From assembly GCF_004403185.1 (NCBI RefSeq), contig NZ_SOHJ01000009.1, positions 24,611 to 88,610 of the forward strand: 64,000 nucleotides of DNA, written 5' to 3'. The notes beneath the pieces were generated by a model that had not been told where the DNA came from, ran no database searches, and saw only the letters and a program-made list of their open reading frames with translations. Below, one piece after another: positions 1-8,066 of the stretch. Numbering within the stretch: the first letter of the stretch is position 1; every line of letters starts with the position of its first letter. The stretch comes from Cryobacterium suzukii. Its GTDB lineage: Bacteria > Actinomycetota > Actinomycetes > Actinomycetales > Microbacteriaceae. The position numbers and the translations under genes are program-made.

Positions 1-189
1 CTCGTCGGTCCCGGGCAACTGCACCGTGACGTTGGCCCAGGCCATAGCAGTCGATGCCACCGCCGTGATTGCGAACAGCAGGAGGAAGAGCATGAAGGGG
101 TCGGGCAGCTTGTTGCCGACGCGTTCGATTCCGCCCAGAACACGATCGATCACGACGGTGCGCCGGGTGAGGGTCTGTGCTGAAGACAT
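1..189 (-). CDS. AbgT-family p-aminobenzoyl-glutamate-type transporter (N-terminal 63 residues, cut by window edge)
   Basis: Only the first 63 codons lie in the window; the gene continues past position 1. The N-terminus has a basic start, then the segment ERVGNKLPDPFMLFLLLF leading into a first membrane helix. This is typical of AbgT transporters, which import p-aminobenzoyl-glutamate or export sulfonamides in a proton-driven manner. The ATG at 187-189 follows an AAGG about nine bases upstream. The next gene upstream on this strand is an M20 amidohydrolase, the usual AbgT partner, which supports uptake of an amidated substrate followed by cytoplasmic hydrolysis. The substrate cannot be fixed from a fragment. 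Confidence 0.75.
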   Translation of the reverse strand, partial: MSSAQTLTRRTVVIDRVLGGIERVGNKLPDPFMLFLLLFAITAVASTAMAWANVTVQLPGTDE

Positions 190-245
190 GGGGCCTACCT
201 TGCGTCGGATGGAACGAAACGATCGGGGTGACAGGAGCTAGATAG

Positions 246-1574
246 TCAGTCGAAGAAGTGCGGCACATCGATGGCGCCGCCCTGCTCTGCAAACTCATTC
301 GCCACGCTGCGGCGCAATTCGGCGTCGCAGAGAAAATCCAGGGCGGTCAAGGCGAGACCGCAGGCGCCATCGAGGGCGCCCGACTCTGCGGCATCCGTTG
401 CGGCGGCGGCCGCGAATTCACGGGTGTGCAGGGCAACGTCGGGCGCCGCAATTTTGATCAGGGGGTGGATGCCGGGGATGCGATGGCTTACGTTGCCGAA
501 GTCGGTGGACGCTGCGATGGTTTCTGACACCACGCCAAGCGGGAGTGGCTGGCGCCCACGGCGCTGCTGGGCGGCGACCCATCGACCGGTGAGCGCGCTG
601 TTCGTGCGCACGGGAAGTGAGGGGGCGTGCTCGTCCCAGTCGATCTCAACACTCGTTCCCGTCATCAATGCCGCTCCGCGCGCGATATCGTCCAGTCGCA
701 CGCTGAGGTCTTTGAGCGTGTCCGCGAATTTGGAACGGGCGTAGAGCTTGAGCACTGCACGCTCGGGAATGATGCTCGGCCGGGTTCCCCCCTCACTGAT
801 TACAGCGTGCACGCGGTCGACCGGCGGTAGCTGTTGGCGCAGCAGGCCAACGGCCTGGTACGCCAGGGTTGCGGCGTCGAGGGCGTTGCGACCCATAAAG
901 GGTTGAGCGGATGCGTGCGCCGCGACGCCCGTGAACGTCACGGTGAGCACGCGGCGGCCGAGCCACACCTGGTCGGCGAGGTCGTAGCCGTAGGGGTGCA
1001 CCATAATCGCGGCGTCGACGCCGTCGAAGGCGCCGTGCCTGGCCATCACTTCTTTGCCGGAAAAGCCTTCCTCGGCGGGAGTGCCAAGGAAAACCACCCG
1101 GCCCGTGAATGCGTTGGGATTCGCCTTGAGTGTGTTGGCCAGTGCGAGGAAAGCGCCCACTCCGGTGGCGGCAATCACGTTGTGCCCGCAGCCGTGTCCG
1201 ACGTCGGGCAGGGCGTCGTACTCGCTGAGAATCGCGATGGCCGGGCCGTCGTCTGAGCCGATCTCGGCGCGGATCGCGGTGTCGAGTCCGTGAACGCCGA
1301 GCTGCGCGGCTATCCCATGGCGACCGAGCAGCTCCACCAGGTAGGCGGCGCTTCGACGCTCGGCGAAGGCGGTCTCCGGGTCGGCGTGCAGGGTGTGAAC
1401 GACGTCGTTCAGGTCCCGGGCGAGCGCCTCCACCTGGACTTCAACGGCGGTTGCGAGTTCCTCAGGGGCCCCGGAGAACGGTGACGGCACGGACTCAGAG
1501 GTCTCTACCCTGCGGGCTGTTTCGGCCTGAAGCTTCTGCAGATACGTGGTGCTCGGCACTATCGAATGGCTCAT
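246..1574 (-). CDS. M20D-type metallopeptidase / amidohydrolase (AbgB-like)
   Basis: This 442-residue enzyme has the M20 di-metal layout. SEYDALPDVGHGCGHN at residues 117-132 supplies the first metal ligands (H127, D124 area). GTPAEEG at 164-170 carries the catalytic glutamate. A lid-domain AAHASAQPFMG and a late STDFGNVSHRIPGIHP segment complete the fold. M20D members hydrolyse aminoacyl or acyl amides such as p-aminobenzoyl-glutamate or indole-acetyl amino acids. The gene lies 56 bases upstream of the AbgT-type transporter on the same strand, so the two probably form one transport-and-cleave operon. The ATG start has a GGGTGGAT upstream. The exact substrate is inferred only from the neighbour. 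Confidence 0.85.
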   Translation of the reverse strand: MSHSIVPSTTYLQKLQAETARRVETSESVPSPFSGAPEELATAVEVQVEALARDLNDVVHTLHADPETAFAERRSAAYLVELLGRHGIAAQLGVHGLDTAIRAEIGSDDGPAIAILSEYDALPDVGHGCGHNVIAATGVGAFLALANTLKANPNAFTGRVVFLGTPAEEGFSGKEVMARHGAFDGVDAAIMVHPYGYDLADQVWLGRRVLTVTFTGVAAHASAQPFMGRNALDAATLAYQAVGLLRQQLPPVDRVHAVISEGGTRPSIIPERAVLKLYARSKFADTLKDLSVRLDDIARGAALMTGTSVEIDWDEHAPSLPVRTNSALTGRWVAAQQRRGRQPLPLGVVSETIAASTDFGNVSHRIPGIHPLIKIAAPDVALHTREFAAAAATDAAESGALDGACGLALTALDFLCDAELRRSVANEFAEQGGAIDVPHFFD

Positions 1575-1685
1575 ATATCCACCCTAGACAGGGAGATTGC
1601 CTCGTAGGGCCGTCTTGACCTACGCCGTCATCTTCAGAACCTGTGCTGGTAGCACACCCAGCCTGACCGGGGACGAACGACCAGG

Positions 1686-2189
1686 TCAGGCCAGCGCCTG
1701 CTCCCCTGAGCCGATGGTGACCTCGGCGATCCGCTTGATCGCGGCGAGGGTTTTTGGGATTCCGTCGAGGGCCTGCTGGGTGCGGTCGGTGATCTGCGCG
1801 TGCGCGTCTTCGCCGAATTTTTCCTCGAACATGGCGATCCCGTCGGGCAGGAAATCCCAAGACTCTGTGACCCTCGTCCCGGTCTCTGCGGCGTCGAAGC
1901 TGAAGCCCCAGCGCACGAAGCTGCCGCCCACCACCCAGGCGAACTCGCGACCGCGCTCTGCCGTCACCACCTCAGACCGGGTCTCCCAGGTCCGGTGGGG
2001 GAGCTGGTTGCGCCCGGTGAACCAGGCACCGACCCGACCGGCCTCGGCCTCGTCGTCCCACCAGCAGGACGCACAGACCGGGCTCCACTCGCCGGTGCGG
2101 GTGATGTCGGAGAGCAGGTCGTAGAGAAACGCGGCTGACGCCTCGACGATAACGGACTCTTGGTGGCTGAGGATGCGTGTGTCACTCAT
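1686..2189 (-). CDS. SRPBCC (polyketide cyclase/START-like) family protein
   Basis: A 167-residue protein with the SRPBCC pattern. It has an N-terminal strand with VIVEASAAFLYDLLSDI, a WSPVC element, a central WFTGRN strand, and a long C-terminal helix from about residue 120. These small hydrophobic-pocket proteins bind lipids or aromatics, and most are uncharacterised. It lies between the M20 gene and the thioredoxin-fold gene on the same strand but is separated from the first by about 110 bases, so co-transcription is uncertain. No catalytic residues can be assigned. Confidence 0.75.
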   Translation of the reverse strand: MSDTRILSHQESVIVEASAAFLYDLLSDITRTGEWSPVCASCWWDDEAEAGRVGAWFTGRNQLPHRTWETRSEVVTAERGREFAWVVGGSFVRWGFSFDAAETGTRVTESWDFLPDGIAMFEEKFGEDAHAQITDRTQQALDGIPKTLAAIKRIAEVTIGSGEQALA

Positions 2190-2211
2190 GCGTTTACCCT
2201 AACGGAGGTGG

Positions 2212-2943
2212 TCACTTCTTCTGCCGCCGACTGCCGCCATGCCAGTCCTCCTGCTTTCCGACCGCGTCCGCGTCGATTCCGAACGCGGCCAGCTGCGGCT
2301 GCTCGCGCAGGCTGCGTTTGAGCTCGGCAAAGCCCGGGAAACGTGCCAGGGCGACCACGTGGTCCCATAACTCGACCGCCGAGTCTTCGTGTGGCAATCG
2401 GCTGATCACCGGCCCAAAGAAGGCCACACCGGCGGGCGGCTCGAAGTGGATGATGGGCGTGCCCACGTCTTTTCCCGTCAGCGAGAGCGCCTCGTCTGTC
2501 TCCTGCTGGATCTCCATGTCCCATGACTCGTCGTCGAGAGCTTCGGCCAGCTCGAGCGGCAGGCCAGCCTCGGCGAGGATCGGCTCCACGAACTTGCGCG
2601 TCCCGCGGAGCTCACGCACCTCGCCCTCGGTTCGATGGTTGTCCGGGACGGTGTCGAAGATGTGGGTTCCGAATGCGGCGTACAGCGGCGCCACCGCTTC
2701 GCGGCCGTGCTCCGCTCGAGCCCGGGCGGCTACGCGCAACAGCCGGAGCCCGGCGGTGTGACCGGCTTCGTACTCGGGAGGGAAGTGCGCGTCGTAGTCG
2801 ACCTGGGCGTTGATCAGGCGCAAGGAGATGAACCGCCAGTCCACGGTGTAGTCGCGCTGCTTTTGCACTTGTCGCACCCACTTGCTGGTCATCCAGGCGA
2901 AGGGGCAGACCGGGTCGAAGTAAAAGTTGATGTCGGCGTCCAT
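2212..2943 (-). CDS. DsbA-like thioredoxin-fold protein, mycothiol-dependent nitroreductase (Rv2466c) family
   Basis: This 243-residue protein starts with a beta strand ending in FYFDPVCPFAWMTSKW, which places the active-site cysteine at residue 13. The length and overall pattern (LRLINAQVDY, FGTHIFDT, the GTPIIHFEPP cis-Pro loop near residue 180, and the late FFGPVISRLP) match actinobacterial Rv2466c-like proteins. Those use mycothiol to reduce nitro compounds or disulfides. Here the motif is CPFA, not CxxC, so the second cysteine is absent. The gene stops about 22 bases before the SRPBCC start and may be co-transcribed with it. Family placement is from recall of motifs; activity is inferred. 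Confidence 0.7.
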   Translation of the reverse strand: MDADINFYFDPVCPFAWMTSKWVRQVQKQRDYTVDWRFISLRLINAQVDYDAHFPPEYEAGHTAGLRLLRVAARARAEHGREAVAPLYAAFGTHIFDTVPDNHRTEGEVRELRGTRKFVEPILAEAGLPLELAEALDDESWDMEIQQETDEALSLTGKDVGTPIIHFEPPAGVAFFGPVISRLPHEDSAVELWDHVVALARFPGFAELKRSLREQPQLAAFGIDADAVGKQEDWHGGSRRQKK

Positions 2944-3082
2944 ACGTCTACCCTAGGTCAGCGCCGCAAACACGACCGAGATCGACCTCGCGAGGTGGGC
3001 CTAGCGAGCGCCCTCTCAATCGATCAGAGCTCGCGTTGGATCCAGACGGCGGACGGGTGGCGAGACCGCTTTCCTGTACAGG

Positions 3083-3850
3083 TCACAGTTGATCGTTGAG
3101 TTCTTGGGCTTCTCGGTAATAATTTAGGAGCGTTAGTTTCGACGCGGCTTCCGGATCCAGGATAACGACGGCCCTGCGGTGCAGTTGCAGTACCGATGCC
3201 GGGCAGTAGGCGCTCACGGGTCCTTCGACCATCGAGCGGACGGCGGCTGCCTTATTTTCGCCCAGTGCTACGAGTACTGCTTGTTTGGCGTCTCGAATTG
3301 TTCCCAGGCCCTGGGTCAGGCACAGCCTAGGAACCTCGCCTTCAGGGAAGAATCCGGCGTTGTCCGCCCGTGTCACCCCAGACAGGGTTTTGACCCGGGT
3401 ACGTGAGGCCAGGGACGAGGTCGGTTCGTTGAACCCGATGTGCCCGTTGGCTCCGATCCCGAGGATCTGGATATCTATTCCGCCAGCGGATACGATCGCC
3501 GCGTCGTACCAGTCAGCTTCTGCGACTAGATCTGCTGCGTCCCCGCGGGGGGTGTGCAATTGCCCCAAGGGCAGGTCGATGTGATCCACGAATTCACGCC
3601 GGATGGTCGAGTGATAAGACTGCTCATGGTCCGGTTTCAACCCGGCGTATTCGTCCAGGGTGAACGCCGTGACCTGGCTAAAACTCAACGACTCCTCACG
3701 ATGACGCCGGATGAGTTCCCGATAGGTGCCGGCGGGGGAACTGCCCGTTGCCAATCCCAGAACTGTTGGGCCTTGCCGGAGTCGCGCTTCCACGACATCA
3801 GCGGCCCGGGCTCCGACCTGTTCGGGTGAGTCACACAGGATAATCTGCAC
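3083..3850 (-). CDS. nagB: glucosamine-6-phosphate deaminase
   Basis: Converts glucosamine-6-phosphate to fructose-6-phosphate and ammonia, the last GlcNAc-specific step before glycolysis. The 255-residue protein shows the sugar-isomerase GLATGSSPAGTY phosphate loop, FTLDEYAGL with the catalytic Asp, ILGIGANGHIGFNEP, and a late GENKAAAVRSM. I chose the GTG at 3848-3850 because AAAGGA lies 5-8 bases before it. A TTG five codons earlier has no such site. The start overlaps the 3' end of nagA by 20 bases, so the genes are translationally linked. The product is cytoplasmic. Confidence 0.93.
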   Translation of the reverse strand: MQIILCDSPEQVGARAADVVEARLRQGPTVLGLATGSSPAGTYRELIRRHREESLSFSQVTAFTLDEYAGLKPDHEQSYHSTIRREFVDHIDLPLGQLHTPRGDAADLVAEADWYDAAIVSAGGIDIQILGIGANGHIGFNEPTSSLASRTRVKTLSGVTRADNAGFFPEGEVPRLCLTQGLGTIRDAKQAVLVALGENKAAAVRSMVEGPVSAYCPASVLQLHRRAVVILDPEAASKLTLLNYYREAQELNDQL

Positions 3851-5084
3851 GATCCGTCCTTTCAATCTTTAGGGGGATGCCGGCGCGGTAGGCCTGCAGC
3901 AGTTCGAGGTTTTCCGTTGTTACCAACAGGTCGGCACGATAGCCCGCGGTGATGCTGCCCCGCCCGGTAAAACCCATCAGCCGCGCGGGCGTGGATGATG
4001 CAGCCGCGACGGCGTCGATCAGGGGAATTCCCCACTCCACGCAGTGGCGCACGTTTTCCAGCAGCGTGCTTGTCCCGCCAGCGATCGCCCCGCGCGTATT
4101 TCGGTCGGCCGGAATCAGCCGGGCAATGCCACCGTGAACGATCACGTCCAGACTTCCGAGGGAGTATGCCCCGTCGTTCATCCCCGTGGCCGCCATCGCG
4201 TCGGAAATTAGGGCGATTGATTGCGGACCGACCAGAGCGAAGACCATGCGAACGATTTCTGGGTCGAGATGCACACCGTCGGCGATCAACTCCAGAATCA
4301 TTCGGTCAGGCGTGCGCTGAGCGGCCTGCAGCAGGACCGCGACCGGCCCGGGCACACGATGACCTAGCGGTGGCATGCGATTGAACAAGTGCGTGGCCGA
4401 CCAAGCCCGGGTGTCTTCCGGAGGCATGCTTGCCAGGGCGTTGCGTGTTTGGGCTGCTGTGGCGGCAGTATGCCCCAGAGAGGGAACGACGTCGTAGTCT
4501 CGGCACAGGGACACTAACTCCGCGAAGTGGGGGGTCTCTGGGGCGAGGGTGATGGATGTCACCGCGCCTTGTCCGGCTTGGAGCCATTGCTCCAGCAGTG
4601 CTGGGTTGCCGTCGATGATCGCGGCTGGGTCCTGCGCACCGCACATGCTCTCTGCGAGGAACGGTCCCTCCAAGTGCAACCCGGCCAGGGTGCCGTCCTG
4701 CACCAGTGCGCGCAGTACCGTAATTTGTTTCAGTAATACGGGTGACGGCGCCGCGACGAGTGAGGCGAGTATTGATGTGGTTCCGTGGGCGGCATGATAA
4801 TTTGCGGCAACATATGCGCCGTCAAGATCCGAGGCGAAGGTGTGGCCCCTTCCGCCGTGGCAGTGTACGTCCACCAGACCGGGCAAGATCAGGGGTACCC
4901 GCTCGACCGGACTATTGATTCCGGCAGGTAAGTCAACGGCCCGACCGCACCAGCGGATACGTCCGCCCTCTAACCAGACCGCGCCATCCTCGATGGCGTC
5001 TTCACCAAGCCGCCCGGTGATGAGGCGGCCCCTCAAGACGCGGACGGGTGCGTCGGGGAACCCCGCTGCGGAATCAGCTTGCAT
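3831..5084 (-). CDS. nagA: N-acetylglucosamine-6-phosphate deacetylase
   Basis: Removes the acetyl group from GlcNAc-6-phosphate. The 417-residue amidohydrolase-superfamily protein contains LPGLVDVHCHGGRGHTFASD (metal-site His pair), HLEGPFLA (metal-ligand Glu), SLGHTAATAAQ, THLFNRMPPLGHR, ELIADGVHLDP and the catalytic LISDAMAATGM. The start overlaps the end of the PTS EIIC gene by 11 bases and its end overlaps nagB by 20, so EIIC-nagA-nagB form a tight leftward operon. Regulation is probably by the dre-like operator upstream of EIIC. Confidence 0.95.
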   Translation of the reverse strand: MQADSAAGFPDAPVRVLRGRLITGRLGEDAIEDGAVWLEGGRIRWCGRAVDLPAGINSPVERVPLILPGLVDVHCHGGRGHTFASDLDGAYVAANYHAAHGTTSILASLVAAPSPVLLKQITVLRALVQDGTLAGLHLEGPFLAESMCGAQDPAAIIDGNPALLEQWLQAGQGAVTSITLAPETPHFAELVSLCRDYDVVPSLGHTAATAAQTRNALASMPPEDTRAWSATHLFNRMPPLGHRVPGPVAVLLQAAQRTPDRMILELIADGVHLDPEIVRMVFALVGPQSIALISDAMAATGMNDGAYSLGSLDVIVHGGIARLIPADRNTRGAIAGGTSTLLENVRHCVEWGIPLIDAVAAASSTPARLMGFTGRGSITAGYRADLLVTTENLELLQAYRAGIPLKIERTDRADYPV

Positions 5085-6360
5085 CAGGCGTAGCCATGGA
5101 CGGGGTTCCTTCGGTCTCGTCCTCGCGGCCGAGGGTGCGGAGGTTCCAGCGGCGGATGACGAAGCGGAAGAGTACGTAATAGATGGCCGCGTAGATGAGC
5201 CCGATCGGTATCAGCCACAACGGTTTCTCGGCAATGCCGAAGTTCAGCAGGTAATCGATCGCTCCCGCCGAAAAGCCGAAACCGTGATGGATGCCGAGGA
5301 GGTTCACCACCAGAAACGACGTGCCGGTCAAAATGGCGTGCACGACGTATAGCGGCCAGGCGACGAACATGAAGGAAAACTCGAGTGGTTCGGTGATACC
5401 GGTGAGGAAGGCCGTCAGACCGGTAGAGAGCATGACACCACCCACGATCTTGCGCTGGGAGGGCCTTGCCTCCTGCCAGATCGCCAGGGCGGCTGCGGGC
5501 AAGGCGAACATCATGATGGGGAAGAATCCAGTCATGAAGACGCCCGCGGAGGGATCTCCCGCGAAGAACCGGTTCAGGTCTCCATTGGTGCCTTCGTAGT
5601 CACCGATGATGAACCAGACGATCGAGTTAAGAATGTGGTGCAGTCCTAGGGGGATGAGTAGCCGGTTGAGGGTGCCGTAGACACCGCTGCCGATCACTGT
5701 GTTCTCCGCAACGGCGTTTCCCACGCTGTTCAGGCCGCGGTCGAAGACCGGGTAAATCAGTGCCATGACGACGCCGATGACGATGCCGGCGAGGGCCGTC
5801 AGAATCGGGACCAGACGTCGGCCGGCGAAGAAGCCCAGCCAGTCGGGCAGTTTGGTGCGGTGGAAGCGCTGCCACAACAACGCTGTGGTGAGGCCGATGA
5901 TGATGCCCGCCAGGACGCCGTAGTTGATGACGGGCTCTTCGCCACCCTCTGGTGCGGCACCGAGGACAAGCGGTGCCATGACCTCGAACACGTTGATCAT
6001 GACCAAATACCCGACGGCGGCGGCAAGCGCCGTTGAGCCGTCGCCCTTGCGGGCAAACCCGAAGGCAATGCCGATGGCGAAGAGCAATGGAAGGTTCTCG
6101 AATAGCGCTCCACCCGCTGCGCCGATGACCTGGGCAGCCGTGGTCAGGGACTCAAACCGACCCAGCAGGTCGTCTTGGCCGAGCCGAAGTAAAAGGGCTG
6201 CGGCCGGAAGTGCGGCGATGGGCAGCATGAGACTGCGCCCGAAACGCTGCAGGTTCTGCAGCCCTTTGCCGGTGCCCTTGACCTTGCCGGAGTCGGGTGC
6301 GACTGCTACGCCGGCATCCTGAGGCTTGGCGGTGTTATCCGTTGACACGGTGTTTCCCAT
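5074..6360 (-). CDS. PTS transporter EIIC, N-acetylglucosamine/glucose class
   Basis: Membrane channel component that imports and presents GlcNAc for phosphorylation. The 428-residue protein has a hydrophilic 35-residue leader, LQNLQRFGRSLMLPIAALPAAA, about ten hydrophobic segments, and the conserved EIIC sugar-binding loop TGITEPLEFSF near residue 325. No EIIB or EIIA domain is fused; those are separate genes on the opposite strand just across the regulatory region. The arrangement resembles Streptomyces nagE2/nagF/crr. Sugar specificity comes from the linked nagA and nagB, not from sequence alone. Confidence 0.9.
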   Translation of the reverse strand: MGNTVSTDNTAKPQDAGVAVAPDSGKVKGTGKGLQNLQRFGRSLMLPIAALPAAALLLRLGQDDLLGRFESLTTAAQVIGAAGGALFENLPLLFAIGIAFGFARKGDGSTALAAAVGYLVMINVFEVMAPLVLGAAPEGGEEPVINYGVLAGIIIGLTTALLWQRFHRTKLPDWLGFFAGRRLVPILTALAGIVIGVVMALIYPVFDRGLNSVGNAVAENTVIGSGVYGTLNRLLIPLGLHHILNSIVWFIIGDYEGTNGDLNRFFAGDPSAGVFMTGFFPIMMFALPAAALAIWQEARPSQRKIVGGVMLSTGLTAFLTGITEPLEFSFMFVAWPLYVVHAILTGTSFLVVNLLGIHHGFGFSAGAIDYLLNFGIAEKPLWLIPIGLIYAAIYYVLFRFVIRRWNLRTLGREDETEGTPSMATPDAS

Positions 6361-6414
6361 CTCGAAAAGGTGCAGTGCTTGTGTGGATCGGGCGGACTCT
6401 GTACGGTCGAACTA

Positions 6415-6430
6415 GCTGGTTATAACCAGT
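6415..6430. promoter_or_regulatory. dre-like DasR operator between divergent PTS/nag transcripts
   Basis: The stretch GCTGGTTATAACCAGT contains a perfect 14-bp palindrome (6416-6429). It closely matches the known DasR-responsive element, ACTGGTCTAGACCAGT-like. It lies 55 bases before the EIIC start and 120 bases before the EIIB start, so one bound dimer could control both directions. A DasR-like GntR gene is the third gene of the right-hand transcript. A TTGACA in leftward orientation (6465-6470) lies nearby, but I could not pair it with a convincing -10. Confidence 0.8.
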
Positions 6431-6549
6431 GGCTGTAATCACTGTGGGGGCTAGGCGGGGTTTTTGTCAACCGGACAGGCTCCCAGAGCTCGTGCAGAAG
6501 AAGTGCGGCACAGTGAAACACCACATCAAACGAAAGTTCGGAGCAGGAC

Positions 6550-6780
6550 ATGTCCAAAGCAGAAATCATCCTGGCAGCGCTGGGCGGCGCGGGTAACGTG
6601 GAAGAAATCGAAGGGTGTATCACGCGTTTGCGCACCGAAGTAGTGGACGCCGCACTGGTCGATCAAGCTGCTCTGAAAGCAGCCGGCGCCCACGGCGTGA
6701 TGGTGGTGGGCACTATCGTGCAAGTAGTAGTCGGGCCCGAGGCCGAAAACCTGGCTGAGGACATTCAGGACCTGATGTGA
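6550..6780 (+). CDS. PTS EIIB, glucose/GlcNAc class (NagF-like)
   Basis: A 76-residue stand-alone EIIB domain that passes phosphate from EIIA to the incoming sugar. The signature GCITRLR places the phosphorylated cysteine at residue 23, followed by the expected DAALVDQAALKAAGAHGV and VVGPEAENLAEDI pattern. A GGAG about nine bases upstream of the ATG supports the start. The stop overlaps the start of the EIIA gene in a GTGA, so the two are coupled. It is divergent from the EIIC gene. Confidence 0.92.
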   Translation: MSKAEIILAALGGAGNVEEIEGCITRLRTEVVDAALVDQAALKAAGAHGVMVVGTIVQVVVGPEAENLAEDIQDLM

Positions 6781-7262
6781 GCTCGGCGACACAGAACAGC
6801 ATTATTCGCGTGGTCTCGCCGTTGCCCGGTCGGGTGATCGCGGCAGCCGACATACCCGACCCGGTTTTCGCTAACGGATTGGTTGGCCATGGAGTTGCTG
6901 TCGTGCCGGACAGCGATGCCGGCATGCTCACCGCCGTCGCGCCGATGACCGGTCGGGTGGTCAAAGTGATGCCGCACGCCTACATCGTGCAGCACGCCTC
7001 CGGGCCAGCTGTCCTGGTCCATGTCGGGATCGACACGGTGCACCTCAAGGGCGAAGGCTTCATCGTGCACGTCCAAAAGGGTGCCCAGGTGGAAGTCGGC
7101 GACCGCATGGTGAGCGTCGATGTCGCTTTGATACGCGCGAAGAACCTCAGTCCGTGCTGCCCTGTCGTGGCCCTGGACACCAAGCCGGGCGCTGTGCTCA
7201 CTGACAGCATCGGTTCGCGGGTTGAAGCAGGTGAACTTCTCTTCGAACTGGTGGAGAGTTGA
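6777..7262 (+). CDS. PTS EIIA, glucose class (Crr-like)
   Basis: A 161-residue glucose-family EIIA that accepts phosphate from HPr and donates it to the adjacent EIIB. The core VLVHVGIDTVHLKGEGF places the phosphorylated histidine at residue 82, and H67 in VMPHAY fits the second conserved histidine. The GTG start overlaps the EIIB stop by four bases. It is followed after four bases by the GntR regulator. Together EIIB-EIIA-regulator form a three-gene rightward operon that completes the EIIC on the other strand. Confidence 0.92.
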   Translation: MSSATQNSIIRVVSPLPGRVIAAADIPDPVFANGLVGHGVAVVPDSDAGMLTAVAPMTGRVVKVMPHAYIVQHASGPAVLVHVGIDTVHLKGEGFIVHVQKGAQVEVGDRMVSVDVALIRAKNLSPCCPVVALDTKPGAVLTDSIGSRVEAGELLFELVES

Positions 7263-7266
7263 ATCG

Positions 7267-7986
7267 ATGGACACACACAACGAGCTCAAACATGTCTGGG
7301 TGCGCCGGCAACTACAGGAATTGGTGGCCGGCCTGCGACCAGGAGACGCTCTAGTAGGTGAACGGCAACTTGAGGAACAATTCGGAGTTTCGCGCATCAC
7401 GGTACGTCGCGCAATTTCCGACCTCGTGCACGACGGAGTTTTGGTGCGAGTCAGAGGAAAAGGAACGTTTGTTTCCCACGGAATGGTCCGCTCCACTTTG
7501 CACCTCGCCTCGTTCAACGAAGATATGAGGGCCGCTGGTTTTGAGCCCAGCACCCGCGTTATTTCCGCCACCACGGCGATCCCTCCAGAGGCAGCCGCCG
7601 AACATCTGGGTTTGACACCAGAAAGCACAGCCCACCACATCTGCAGATTGCGCCTGGGCAATGGCGCGCCGGTCAGCGTGGACGAATCGTGGCTGCCCAT
7701 CCGGCTCCTACCCGATTTGCTGTCGGAAAACCTCGACGGATCTTTATACCGAATCCTTTCCGTCAGCGGCCACCCTGTCCAACGGGTGGAACAAACAGTC
7801 GAAGCCGCTCCAGCATCGGAAACAATCGCTGCGCTACTGGACATCGAAGCAGGCGCCCCCGTTCTCCTCTTCCGTCGCCGTTCCTTCACTGGACCCGGCA
7901 CGCCCATCGAATATTCAATTTCCACCTACCGCGCAGACCGATATCAAATATCCATGCAGTTGGAGGCGCCACTTCGAGCGGGGTAA
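7267..7986 (+). CDS. GntR-family (HutC/UTRA) regulator, DasR-like
   Basis: A 239-residue regulator with a winged helix in about residues 8-72 (ALVGERQLEEQFGVSRITVR then VRGKGTFVSHG) and a UTRA ligand domain from about 95 to 230. DasR homologues bind glucosamine-6-phosphate and release dre sites. Its position in the EIIB-EIIA operon and the dre-like palindrome at 6415-6430 support the same role here, including autoregulation. I chose the ATG at 7267, with GGAGAG upstream; the frame stays open into the EIIA gene but that extension is coding overlap only. Confidence 0.88.
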   Translation: MDTHNELKHVWVRRQLQELVAGLRPGDALVGERQLEEQFGVSRITVRRAISDLVHDGVLVRVRGKGTFVSHGMVRSTLHLASFNEDMRAAGFEPSTRVISATTAIPPEAAAEHLGLTPESTAHHICRLRLGNGAPVSVDESWLPIRLLPDLLSENLDGSLYRILSVSGHPVQRVEQTVEAAPASETIAALLDIEAGAPVLLFRRRSFTGPGTPIEYSISTYRADRYQISMQLEAPLRAG

Positions 7987-8066
7987 TGCGGAAATAACCG
8001 TGCAGCCGTCGATGCGCCGGCGTTCCTGTGGACCAACGAGTACTGCGCCCGCGACGGTGTGACCGG

